Shown here: positions 45,461-53,558 of the stretch, one piece after another
How positions within the stretch are numbered: the first letter of the stretch is position 1
Layout of the letters: every line of letters starts with the position of its first letter
DNA from: Algoriphagus zhangzhouensis
Lineage (GTDB): Bacteria > Bacteroidota > Bacteroidia > Cytophagales > Cyclobacteriaceae
Assembly (NCBI RefSeq): GCF_900148515.1
Contig: NZ_FRXN01000007.1
Location: 1 to 64,000, forward strand
Length of the DNA: 64,000 nucleotides
Direction: 5' to 3'
Made by a program: the position numbers and the translations under genes
Notes under the pieces: generated by a model
Seen by the model: the letters and a program-made list of their open reading frames with translations, nothing else
Database searches by the model: none
What the model was told of the DNA's origin: nothing

Positions 45461-46779
45461 GTGGAAAATAATTGAATACCTGGTTTAACTTGATCCCTTT
45501 CTAACAGAGTTGAAATGACTCCAACTACTTGTTCTACATATTTTCTTGCCCCTCCACCACCTGCTGGCCCGTTGGTATACAAAGCTTCTACTTCTTCCCC
45601 AATTTCCTGTGCCAATGGTAGAGAATCACACATTCCAGTAACCCGAAGTCGGACTTCATATGGTTGGGAATTTTGAGCCAGTTCAGCAGGATGCAATGAA
45701 TTCATCCCAATCAAATCAATCTTGAGATTTTCTATTTTATCCTTCAATCTCAAACTCATGATTTCAGCTGCCAACTCACCTCTCTCTACTGCATGAGCTC
45801 CCGCATAAGAGATTTCGCCAGTACCTCGAAAACCTGCTTCATATCCAACACTCACCTTGTAAGTTTCCGGTTTTGAACTACCTCCTCCCCCTTTTATTTG
45901 AATCTGATTTTTTGATATCTCTTCGATTTTAACCGTTGAAAAATCAGCAATCACATCCGGAGTGTAATAATGAAAAGGATCCAACACTTCATATAAAAGC
46001 TGCTCTTTGGCTGTTTGAACTGTGATAGCTCCTCCAGTACCTTCTACTTTTGAAATGAAACCTTGTCCATCTGAAAAAATGTCCACAAAAGGATGTCCCA
46101 AAATATCCATGTCAGGAATAGGTTTACTGATCGGATCCGCAAAATAACCGCCAGTTATTTGCCCAGCACATTCCAATAAATGCCCCAAGACAGTTCCTTT
46201 TCCCATTTTTTCAAAATCATCGACTTCCCACCCAAACTCATGAATCATTGGAGCCAAAAACAAAGAAGGATCTGCCACCCTTCCTGTTAATATGATATCA
46301 GCATCTGAAGCGAGAGCAGGCAAAATTGCTTCCACACCCAAATAGGCATTAGCAGAAACTAATTTTCCATAGGAATCAATCGGCCTTTCATTTTCTATCG
46401 AGATTTCTTTTCCTGTAAAAAAAGAAAATACATCATCCCCGATGACTGCAGCAACTTTGACATCCAACCCTTGCTCTTTTGCTAATTCAATGATCTTTTT
46501 TGCCCCTGCAATGGGATTGGCTGCTCCCATATTTGTCACCAAACGTGTCTTATTTTTCACCAAAAGAGGCAATAATCCTGAAATTCTTTTTTCCAAAAGA
46601 ACATCATATCCTAAATCGGGATTTTGAAGTTTACGCTTTTGCGCCAAAGCAATTGTTCTTTCTGCCAGACATTCTAATACGAGGTAATCTAAATTCCCTT
46701 TTTCGGTCAAAATCAAAGCAGGTTCAATTCTGTCCCCAGAAAACCCCGCTCCACAACCAATTCTAATTTTTTCTCTCAT
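45457..46779 (-). CDS. AtuA family protein (DUF1446)
   Basis: A 440-residue cytoplasmic protein with the DUF1446/AtuA pattern: IRIGCGAGFSGDRIEPA, LVTNMGAANPIAGAKK, DIILTGRVADPSLFLAPM and ARKYVEQVVGV near the end. AtuA of Pseudomonas belongs to the citronellol/geraniol (acyclic terpene) gene cluster, but its reaction is not established and many homologs lie outside terpene clusters. Here none of the other atu enzymes (geranyl-CoA carboxylase) is near. It starts one base after the CitMHS stop, in an operon with esterase and carboxylate transporter, which points to breakdown of an imported acid or ester. That role is inference. Confidence 0.85.
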   Translation of the reverse strand: MREKIRIGCGAGFSGDRIEPALILTEKGNLDYLVLECLAERTIALAQKRKLQNPDLGYDVLLEKRISGLLPLLVKNKTRLVTNMGAANPIAGAKKIIELAKEQGLDVKVAAVIGDDVFSFFTGKEISIENERPIDSYGKLVSANAYLGVEAILPALASDADIILTGRVADPSLFLAPMIHEFGWEVDDFEKMGKGTVLGHLLECAGQITGGYFADPISKPIPDMDILGHPFVDIFSDGQGFISKVEGTGGAITVQTAKEQLLYEVLDPFHYYTPDVIADFSTVKIEEISKNQIQIKGGGGSSKPETYKVSVGYEAGFRGTGEISYAGAHAVERGELAAEIMSLRLKDKIENLKIDLIGMNSLHPAELAQNSQPYEVRLRVTGMCDSLPLAQEIGEEVEALYTNGPAGGGGARKYVEQVVGVISTLLERDQVKPGIQLFST

Positions 46780-46780
46780 A

Positions 46781-48067
46781 TCACACGCTAATCACACCAA
46801 TCAAAACAGAAACAAAAAGCATCACCAAGGTCACCAAAAAAGCCAAAGGAATGGTCTTTTTCTGATGGTCACCCAAATCCACTCCTGCCAATCCAATCAG
46901 CAAATAAGTGGATCCCGTCAAAGGGCTTACTGGGAAACCAGTGGTCATCTGACCCAAAATAGCCGCTTGACCTACCTCTATTCCACTAACTTGAAATGTC
47001 TCAGCGGTAGAAGCTAAAAGTGGTAAAATCCCAAAGTAGAAGGAATCCGGATCAAAGACCAAACTGGACGGCATTGCCAGAATCCCAGTCAATAAAGGTA
47101 ATTGCCTACCCAGAAATTCAGGAAGGACAGTTTGGATTCCCGAAGCCATTGCATCCATCATCCCACTTCCTTTTAAAATCCCAGTAAAGCATCCTGCAGC
47201 AAATAAAATACTCGCCATCAACAAGGCCTCTTTCGCATGGGCATCCACTCTTTCTTTTTGGTCTGAAACTTTTGGAAAATTAATCAGTAGGGCTAATCCA
47301 AAGGCTATCATAAAAACCACATAAGGAGGCGCCCAAGCCATGACGATTGTTAGAATCGCAAACAAAATCAGGGCAATATTTACCCAAAACCTCCATAAAG
47401 GAAGCTTTATGGCTGGCTCAATTTTCCCTTCCAAATTCTTACTTAATTCTACAAAAGGAATGGTATTTCTTTCTCTTTTCCCTAGGTAAAATGCGATTCC
47501 AAAGACTGTTGCTAATCCCACCAAAAATGGGATCAACAATGGATTAAATAGCTCCGTTACTGAAATGTCCAAAGCAGAAGCAGCCCGAATAGTCGGTCCG
47601 CCCCAAGGCAATACATTCATCGTACCGGCAGACAGAGCAACAATACTTGCCAGTGTCAGCCGATTCATGCCAATCGCATCATAAATATGCAGCAAGGCAG
47701 GAATCACCACCAAGAAAGTGACTGCTCCAGAACCATCCAGATGAACCATCATTGCTAGGATGGCTGTAGCCAAAGCAATTTTTACAGGATCATTTCCTGC
47801 AAGTTTCAAAAGCCGAGAAATTATTGGCTGAAATGTCCCAGCATCCATCAGAACTCCGAAAAATAAAATCGCAAAAACAAACATGACTCCAGTTGGAGCT
47901 ATACTAACCAAACCACTGGAAATCATGGAAGGCAACTCCTGAAATTTCCCGGCAATAATCCCCGCCAAAACCGGGACCAGAATCAAAGCAACTACTGCCG
48001 AAGTCTTTTTTGAAATAATCAAAAAAAGGAGAAGTCCGATGGTCAATACACCTAATAACCCGAGCAT
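46781..48067 (-). CDS. CitMHS family carboxylate:cation symporter
   Basis: A 428-residue integral membrane protein with about 11-12 hydrophobic helices. Family features include ILAMMVHLDGSGAVTFLVVIPALL, NVLPWGGPTIRAAS and, late, PSSLVFDPDSFYFGILPLL and QMTTGFPVSPLTGSTYLL. CitM/CitH-type carriers take up metal-citrate complexes or free di/tricarboxylates with protons. It lies three bases after the esterase gene and one base before AtuA. Its substrate need not be citrate; the operon suggests a carboxylate that AtuA and its partner handle. Confidence 0.88.
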   Translation of the reverse strand: MLGLLGVLTIGLLLFLIISKKTSAVVALILVPVLAGIIAGKFQELPSMISSGLVSIAPTGVMFVFAILFFGVLMDAGTFQPIISRLLKLAGNDPVKIALATAILAMMVHLDGSGAVTFLVVIPALLHIYDAIGMNRLTLASIVALSAGTMNVLPWGGPTIRAASALDISVTELFNPLLIPFLVGLATVFGIAFYLGKRERNTIPFVELSKNLEGKIEPAIKLPLWRFWVNIALILFAILTIVMAWAPPYVVFMIAFGLALLINFPKVSDQKERVDAHAKEALLMASILFAAGCFTGILKGSGMMDAMASGIQTVLPEFLGRQLPLLTGILAMPSSLVFDPDSFYFGILPLLASTAETFQVSGIEVGQAAILGQMTTGFPVSPLTGSTYLLIGLAGVDLGDHQKKTIPLAFLVTLVMLFVSVLIGVISV

Positions 48068-48070
48068 ATT

Positions 48071-49606
48071 TTATTGAATTGTACTCTCTAAAAATCTTAT
48101 CTGAGCGCTATGAGGCAAAGGAATAGATTTCACTTCCGTTCCCAATTCCATAACCAAAGGGTCCTCGGGATTAAAGACTGGCCATTCGGGCATACCTTCT
48201 CCATTCGGATCCCCTGTTTTCACAAAATTCACCCAGTAAGTCGACATTTTTTCCTCCAAATCATAGTCAATCTTTTCAAAAGATCTATTCCAATAATGGA
48301 GAGTGTGGAATGCGTATGAAAATTCTGCGGAGTGAAAAGCCCCATAATTAGGCTCTCCAGGTGGAATCCGAGTGAAATAATACAAATACGCTGGTTGGCT
48401 TCCGTATAAGCTTTGGAGCTTTGCCCAAGAATAATTTTGCATTCCAAAATTCAATTCAGAAATCACACCTTGGCTCTCTGCCAACTGCACTTCATCTTTT
48501 GCGGGAAAGAGCTCTAAAAATTCACCCGCTCTTCCACCATATTGCTTCACCGCATTTTTTTCAAACTCTTCCATAGAAACCGGAGGGCCTAAACTCACAT
48601 TGTCATCTGCATTCCAGCCAGTCAAAAGAGGGACATCAGAAGAATTTTTACTTATAATCGCCTCTTTCACAGAAGGAATTACCACGCCATCCACTACAGG
48701 AAAAAACCAACCTTGAATTTTCATCAAGCTGTCTGCAGGGATTTTTCTCATTTTCTCAATTGAAGTCAAACCGCTATCAGACAGTAATTGTGCATATCGT
48801 TCTTCAGAGCTTTTCAATCCTCCCACTAATCCAGAGCCTCGATTGACCATCGCTCCACTTTCAGCAATTGCCTTATTGAAATACCCTTTAGCAAGGGGAG
48901 AAACTACCAAGGCATTGATACTAAATGCACCAGCGGACTGGCCTGCAATTGTTACATTATCAGGATCTCCCCCAAATGCAGCAATGTTTTCATTGACCCA
49001 TTTTAAAGCTGCTATCTGATCCAAAATTCCATAATTTCCCGAAATTCCATCAGGATTTTCAGCGCTTAATTCAGGATGAGCCAAAAAGCCGAAAATCCCC
49101 AATCGATAATTAATAGTAACTACGATGATCCCCTTTTTAGCCAAAGCTTCACCATCATACAAAGGAACTGTGCCTGAGCCTGCACTAAATCCACCCCCAT
49201 GTACCCAAACCATTACGGGAAGTTTTTCACTTTCATCTTTAGCAGGAGTCCAAACATTCAGGTATAAACCATCTTCAGAAATCGGTTCTTTAGGAATCAG
49301 AAATTCTTCTGACCAAGCAAAAAACGGAACAGGAGCACCTTGCATCAAGGATGCAGGATTTTCTTTAGTCTCCAAAACTCCCTCCCAAGGAATCACCGGT
49401 TGAGGTGCTTTCCATCTCAACTCACCTAATGGAGGAGCTGCAAATGGAATTCCTTTGAATATTTTGATGGAATCTTTTGCCGAGAAAAATCCTGATATCC
49501 TCCCACCAGTAACAGAGACATCATCAATATTTATTGAATAATCTGGCTTCTTTTCAGAACAGGCGAAAGCAAAAAAAAGGATAAAATAGGCTAAATGGGT
49601 TTTCAT
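48071..49606 (-). CDS. Exported type B carboxylesterase, lipoprotein
   Basis: A 511-residue alpha/beta hydrolase of the carboxylesterase/cholinesterase family. A lipobox (FAFAC, Cys16) predicts anchoring in the envelope. The oxyanion-hole HGGGF is at 136-140, the nucleophile Ser224 is in AGQSAGAFS, and the C-terminal His is in the GAFHSAEFSYAF segment. It hydrolyses esters outside the cytoplasm. As first gene of a tight operon with a carboxylate symporter and AtuA proteins it probably releases the acid that is then imported, which is inferred. A perfect palindrome abuts its start codon (49607-49623). Confidence 0.9.
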   Translation of the reverse strand: MKTHLAYFILFFAFACSEKKPDYSINIDDVSVTGGRISGFFSAKDSIKIFKGIPFAAPPLGELRWKAPQPVIPWEGVLETKENPASLMQGAPVPFFAWSEEFLIPKEPISEDGLYLNVWTPAKDESEKLPVMVWVHGGGFSAGSGTVPLYDGEALAKKGIIVVTINYRLGIFGFLAHPELSAENPDGISGNYGILDQIAALKWVNENIAAFGGDPDNVTIAGQSAGAFSINALVVSPLAKGYFNKAIAESGAMVNRGSGLVGGLKSSEERYAQLLSDSGLTSIEKMRKIPADSLMKIQGWFFPVVDGVVIPSVKEAIISKNSSDVPLLTGWNADDNVSLGPPVSMEEFEKNAVKQYGGRAGEFLELFPAKDEVQLAESQGVISELNFGMQNYSWAKLQSLYGSQPAYLYYFTRIPPGEPNYGAFHSAEFSYAFHTLHYWNRSFEKIDYDLEEKMSTYWVNFVKTGDPNGEGMPEWPVFNPEDPLVMELGTEVKSIPLPHSAQIRFLESTIQ

Positions 49607-49623
49607 AGGATATGGAATATCCT
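49607..49623 (-). promoter_or_regulatory. Perfect 17-base palindrome at the esterase start codon
   Basis: AGGATAT, three bases, ATATCCT, directly touching the ATG at 49606. It could be an operator for a dimeric repressor or a small mRNA hairpin covering the ribosome entry site. No regulator gene is adjacent. Confidence 0.4.
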
Positions 49624-49636
49624 TTCAATAAAACCA

Positions 49637-49665
49637 AAAAAAAGATTGTTTCAAAACGAAACAAT
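49637..49665 (-). terminator. Terminator of the small lipoprotein gene
   Basis: Eight-base stem ATTGTTTC / GAAACAAT with a five-base loop, followed on the minus strand by a run of eight T. It begins five bases past the stop of the gene at 49670-50050 and isolates the esterase operon from it. Confidence 0.8.
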
Positions 49666-49669
49666 AAGC

Positions 49670-50050
49670 TTAATCATACTGAAAAACAGGTTTCCCACCT
49701 TCACATACCACAGTGCTAGGAGGACTTACATACATGCAGTCGGAAAACCTTTCATTTTTTTCATTATCCTCCGCTTGAAGCTTGTTGTAAGTCTTCACTT
49801 TTTCCAAAAACTTAGCCTCATCAATCGAAGAAGAATAAGCGATATATTCCCAAGGTCCACCGCAAGGCTTACTTCCCAATGCTACAAACTTCCATTCTGA
49901 GGAATTAGTACAGGATTTTGATTCGGATAGCTCTTGGATTTCTCCATAGAGAATTTCTAGTTCTTCCAAAGTGTAATCTTTGGAATCAGACTCAAAAATC
50001 TGGCAGGAAGAAACTGCCAAAAGCAAAAATAAAATGTAAATGTATCTCAT
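49670..50050 (-). CDS. Small cysteine-rich lipoprotein of unknown function
   Basis: A 126-residue lipoprotein (lipobox AVSSC, Cys16). After a helical, Glu-rich stretch (30-45) it has four further cysteines: two around CTNSSEWKFVALGSKPCGGPW and two in DCMYVSPPSTVVCEGG, probably two disulfides in the periplasm. No family is recognised with confidence. It has its own terminator and is on the same strand as, but separate from, the NTF2-like gene upstream. Confidence 0.7.
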   Translation of the reverse strand: MRYIYILFLLLAVSSCQIFESDSKDYTLEELEILYGEIQELSESKSCTNSSEWKFVALGSKPCGGPWEYIAYSSSIDEAKFLEKVKTYNKLQAEDNEKNERFSDCMYVSPPSTVVCEGGKPVFQYD

Positions 50051-50114
50051 AAGAATAGTCTAAAAACTACTCTCAATACGTTGGTGACAACTAATTTGAT
50101 ACAAGTTTAGAAAA

Positions 50115-50558
50115 TTAATTTCCGGGATTCATATTTCTGATTGCCGAGATTTTCCAGGTCTTTTTGGATAAAACAACCACAAAACTACTCCAGAGCTTTC
50201 TTTGATCACCATTCGGTACTGAAATCAAATAGCGACAATCCACAACCGCTATTTCATCGGATAAAAATTTGATTTTCTCTACTTCCAATGAACGTTCGCC
50301 AGGGTTGGAAGTGGAGCTTGCCATCATTCCCTCAATTGCCTCATTGATACCATTTCTCCATTCCCCATTCGAAACCAATTGATCGACATTTTCAGTAAGG
50401 ATAGATTTCAAAAGTTCATAATCTTTCGCTTCTCTCGCTTTTGAATAAGCATGAATCAACTGATTGATCTTCAATGAACTTTCTTTTTGCACATCAGATA
50501 TTTGAGCAAAAACAAAGGCAGGAAGAAAAAATAAGAGCGAGAGAAATAAAGCTTTCAT
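50115..50558 (-). CDS. Exported NTF2-like (SnoaL/DUF4440-type) protein
   Basis: A 147-residue protein with signal peptide (to about residue 18, VFA-QI). Its cone-shaped NTF2-like domain pattern is clear: helix KINQLIHAYSKAREAKDYELLKSILTENV, strand with VEKIKFLSDEIAVVDCRYLI, and closing WSSFVVVLSKKTWKISAIRNMNP. Such domains bind or convert small ligands, but the residues here do not fix a function. It lies between the ferredoxin terminator and the small lipoprotein gene. Confidence 0.75.
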   Translation of the reverse strand: MKALFLSLLFFLPAFVFAQISDVQKESSLKINQLIHAYSKAREAKDYELLKSILTENVDQLVSNGEWRNGINEAIEGMMASSTSNPGERSLEVEKIKFLSDEIAVVDCRYLISVPNGDQRKLWSSFVVVLSKKTWKISAIRNMNPGN

Positions 50559-50594
50559 ACAGAAATTGTTTAACTGATTAGCCTCAAAATAAAA

Positions 50595-50619
50595 AAAACC
50601 ACCCTTTTGAGGTGGTTTT
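50595..50619 (-). terminator. Terminator of the reductase-ferredoxin transcript
   Basis: Nine-base stem AAAACCACC / GGTGGTTTT with a seven-base loop, then on the minus strand eight T. It lies about 20 bases past the ferredoxin stop. Confidence 0.85.
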
Positions 50620-50639
50620 CAACTATAAATCTTTTCGCC

Positions 50640-50963
50640 TTAGACGACGTCTTCTCCTCTTAGCTTCACTACTGCTCCTTCCAAAATATCCCCGATTCGG
50701 ATTTGGCAGGCCAATCTTGAAGTTGGATAGTATTCTGGAAGATTTTCCAATTGGTCCAATTCTACATCAGTAGCTTCTCCCAATTCGTCTTTTCCTTCCA
50801 AAATCTCCACATGGCAGGTAGCACAAAGTGCCATTCCTCCACAAGTTGCCAATACTGGATATTCTGAAGCCTTCAAAATCTCCATTAGGCTGAAGCCCAT
50901 GTCATCAGGAGCTTCTATTTCTTGACGGTTACCGTCGTGATCTTCTACAGTGAAATTTACCAT
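50640..50963 (-). CDS. [2Fe-2S] ferredoxin, adrenodoxin type
   Basis: A 107-residue electron carrier with cluster ligands Cys41, Cys47, Cys50 and Cys86 (TCGGMALCATC and LACQI). The spacing C-x5-C-x2-C-x35-C is that of adrenodoxin-type ferredoxins. It starts 15 bases after the ferredoxin reductase gene, so reductase and ferredoxin form one redox unit that passes electrons from NADPH to an unknown oxygenase or biosynthetic enzyme. No such acceptor gene is next to it. Confidence 0.92.
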   Translation of the reverse strand: MVNFTVEDHDGNRQEIEAPDDMGFSLMEILKASEYPVLATCGGMALCATCHVEILEGKDELGEATDVELDQLENLPEYYPTSRLACQIRIGDILEGAVVKLRGEDVV

Positions 50964-50978
50964 GATTCAAAAATAGAA

Positions 50979-51983
50979 TTAAAATGTATTTACACCATTA
51001 ACAGTCGTGTATTTGAAACTCAATTTCTGATCTGGATACACATATTTAAAGGCAGAATGCATCATGATGGCTGCCTCATGGAATCCACAAAGGATCAATT
51101 TCAATTTTCCTTCATAGGTATTGATATCACCAATCGCGTAGATTCTTTCCACTCCGGTAGAGTAATCACGAGTATCTACTTCTATGGCATTCTTGTCAAT
51201 AGAAAGACCCCAGTCAGCAATTGGCCCCAATTTCGGACTCAAACCGAATAGTGGAATCAAATAATCCGCGTCGATTTTGATTTCAGTCTTGGCTTTGTCG
51301 TGAAGAGTTACGGAGTTCAACACTCCATTACCTCCAACTTCTTTCAAGTTGGCAGAAAGAATCAAATCGATTTTTCCTTCACTAGCCAAATCAAAAACTT
51401 TCGCAGCTGAATCTGGTGCTCCTCTGAAAGTCTCATTTCTGTGAACCAAAGTAACCTTCTCAGCAACTTTTGAAAGGTAGATAGTCCAATCCAAAGCAGA
51501 GTCACCTCCACCTGCTAAGACCACTTTTTTACCTCTGAAAGTCTCAGGATTTTTCACCATGTAAGTGATTCCTTTTCCTTCAAAAGTTTCCAGATTATCC
51601 AAAACTGGCTTTCTAGGTTCGAAACATCCCAAACCACCTGCAATCACGATTACTTTGGCATGCACATGAGTCTTATCGCTTGTAGTCACAATGTAAGATC
51701 CATCTTCTTGCTTGTCTAGATGATCAACTCTTTCACCCAATGTAAAAGTAGGTTTGAAAGGTTTGATTTGCTCCATCAAGTTATCAACCAAATCTTGAGC
51801 CTTAACTTCTGGATATCCTGGAATATCATAGATTGGCTTTTGAGGATAAATCTCTGAAAGCTGTCCACCTACTTGAGGCAAAGCATCAATCAAATGGCAG
51901 CGCATCTTAAGCAAACCTGCTTCAAAAACTGCAAATAAGCCCACCGGGCCTGCTCCAATGATACATAAATCAGTGTGAATCAT
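50979..51983 (-). CDS. Ferredoxin--NADP(+) reductase, thioredoxin-reductase-like
   Basis: A 334-residue flavoprotein. FAD binding GAGPVG is at 10-15 (IIGAGPVGLFAVFEAG), NADPH binding VVLAGGGDSALDW at about 153-165, and the C-terminal FAD motif YAIGDINTYEGKLKLI. The redox-active CxxC of thioredoxin reductases is absent, which places it with YumC-type ferredoxin reductases. Downstream and close is a [2Fe-2S] ferredoxin; upstream 51 bases away is a MarR regulator. The three are probably one transcript. Confidence 0.92.
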   Translation of the reverse strand: MIHTDLCIIGAGPVGLFAVFEAGLLKMRCHLIDALPQVGGQLSEIYPQKPIYDIPGYPEVKAQDLVDNLMEQIKPFKPTFTLGERVDHLDKQEDGSYIVTTSDKTHVHAKVIVIAGGLGCFEPRKPVLDNLETFEGKGITYMVKNPETFRGKKVVLAGGGDSALDWTIYLSKVAEKVTLVHRNETFRGAPDSAAKVFDLASEGKIDLILSANLKEVGGNGVLNSVTLHDKAKTEIKIDADYLIPLFGLSPKLGPIADWGLSIDKNAIEVDTRDYSTGVERIYAIGDINTYEGKLKLILCGFHEAAIMMHSAFKYVYPDQKLSFKYTTVNGVNTF

Positions 51984-52034
51984 ATCGAAGTTCTTTATGG
52001 GAAATCCCTGGATTTTCTATGTTAAATTTTATTC

Positions 52035-52484
52035 TTATTCTTCTATTTCTTGTCCATCCAAGTTTTGGTAGATGGTATTCAAAATCCGCTTAAACTCATC
52101 GAAATCTGTCTGATTCAGATTTTCCCAAGCCTTTTCTCGAATTTCTAAAATCTGAGGCCGAAGAGCAGCGACTTTCGACACTCCCGAATCCGTCAAGTGC
52201 AATTGAAAGCTTCTCCTATCCTGAGGATGCGGAACTCGCTCCACATACCCCTTTTTGCTCAATAGGTCAATGATTCGAGTCAAAGTAGGATGATCCTTGA
52301 AAACCAATCCAGCTAACTCAGTCTGACTCATCGGACCATTTTCTGAAAGGTTTTTCATCACCAACCATTGATCTACCGTCACATCAAAATCCCCTAACTT
52401 GAACTGTTGCTGGGCATATTGCTTGACTTTTCTTGCAGTGCGGTCCAGCAGGAAGGAATATTTTGCGAATTGCTCTTGTGTCAT
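52035..52484 (-). CDS. MarR-family transcriptional regulator
   Basis: A 149-residue winged-helix regulator: helices around DVTVDQWLVMKNLSE, recognition region MSQTELAGLVFKDHPTLTRIIDLL and wing RVPHPQDRRSFQLHLT. ATG at 52484 begins the family-like N-terminus MTQEQFAKYS; an upstream ATG would add 14 hydrophobic residues and would erase the promoter. MarR proteins usually repress their own and adjacent genes until a ligand or oxidant binds, so the reductase-ferredoxin pair is the likely target. The ligand is unknown. Confidence 0.88.
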   Translation of the reverse strand: MTQEQFAKYSFLLDRTARKVKQYAQQQFKLGDFDVTVDQWLVMKNLSENGPMSQTELAGLVFKDHPTLTRIIDLLSKKGYVERVPHPQDRRSFQLHLTDSGVSKVAALRPQILEIREKAWENLNQTDFDEFKRILNTIYQNLDGQEIEE

Positions 52485-52501
52485 ACAAATAATTAGTGTG
52501 A

Positions 52502-52534
52502 CAAATATATGAAAAAAGTGATTCAATAAAGCAA
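52502..52534 (-). promoter_or_regulatory. Candidate promoter of marR
   Basis: Minus-strand TATATTTG (52502-52509) is a full -7 match; TTG at 52532-52534 is 22 bases upstream. Start of transcription would be about ten bases before the ATG. TATTTGT occurs twice around the start (once in the -7 box), possibly part of a self-operator. Confidence 0.45.
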
Positions 52535-52582
52535 TTCTCTACTTTTTTGATAGGTTTTATAGATTTATAAATGAATTGATGT

Positions 52583-53557
52583 TTATTCTCCTAAAAATAA
52601 AAAGGCTACAAATTCCTGTATCGAGCTGAATTCCAAGCCCTCATAATGGATAAAAAATGGGTTTTCATGAATTTTGACAGGACTTTTCACATCATAAATA
52701 TTTGCCTTTCCCAGGGCCTTCTGAATCCAGAATGCAAGATATTCATCACCCTCGAAATCCAACTTTGCCAATTTATTCTCAAGCTCTACCTTCCCCCTTT
52801 TAGAATTGAAATGGATTTTTTCTTTAGAAAAAAGAGAATCAATCAGTCCTTTTACGATCAAATCTTCGGTTAATCCAGCGATTAATTTCTCCTTTTTCTT
52901 CATAATCCAAAGCTGATCGGAAGTCTCCAAAGCAATATCCAAATCATGAGTGATCACCAAGATACTTTTGTTTTGAGACTGAGAAATGGAATGAAGCAAT
53001 TGCATAATCTCAAATCGATTGACCAGGTCCAAATGAGCAGTTGGTTCATCCAAAATCATGATCGGTGCATCCTGAGCAAGAGCACGGGCGATCATTGCTT
53101 TTTGTCTTTGGCCATCTGATATTTCACTCAATCTCTCATCCTTGATTTCTAAAATCTGTGTCGAAATCAAAGCCTCTTCTACCACTTGTTTGTCATGTGC
53201 GGACAAATACCCCGACCAATTCAAATAAGGTGTTCTACCCAAGCTCACCAATTGACCAACAGTCATATTTCCAGCTACAATCGGCTCTGTCAATACCACT
53301 GCGAGAGTTTTGGAAAGCTCCTTAGAATTAAGTGCAGAAAGCTCTTTACCTTCTACCAACAATTTCCCATTCCAAACAGGAATTCTTCCCATAATCGCTT
53401 TGACCAAGGTAGTTTTCCCAACTCCATTTGAGCCTAAGAGACATGTCAATTGTCCAGTGTACAAATCAAAGTTCAATCCATGAAGGACCTCTCTCTTTCT
53501 ATCTCCTTTTTGATAACCGAGACTTAGATTTCTTCCAGAAATAACAGCTTTCTTCAT
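52583..53557 (-). CDS. btuD: B12 ABC transporter ATP-binding protein, BtuD-like with C-terminal extension
   Basis: A 324-residue ATPase of the FecE/BtuD family. Walker A is GSNGVGKTT (42-50), the ABC signature region LSEISDGQRQKAMIARAL, Walker B MILDEPTAHLD and the switch ITHDLD. About 80 residues beyond the usual end (after LIDSLFSKEKI) form a small extra domain of unknown role. It follows the permease gene by one base. The family also serves iron-siderophore uptake; cobalamin is preferred because the operon is divergent from a cobalamin riboswitch and a BtuB/BtuG pair. Confidence 0.85.
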   Translation of the reverse strand: MKKAVISGRNLSLGYQKGDRKREVLHGLNFDLYTGQLTCLLGSNGVGKTTLVKAIMGRIPVWNGKLLVEGKELSALNSKELSKTLAVVLTEPIVAGNMTVGQLVSLGRTPYLNWSGYLSAHDKQVVEEALISTQILEIKDERLSEISDGQRQKAMIARALAQDAPIMILDEPTAHLDLVNRFEIMQLLHSISQSQNKSILVITHDLDIALETSDQLWIMKKKEKLIAGLTEDLIVKGLIDSLFSKEKIHFNSKRGKVELENKLAKLDFEGDEYLAFWIQKALGKANIYDVKSPVKIHENPFFIHYEGLEFSSIQEFVAFLFLGE

Positions 53558-53558
53558 C

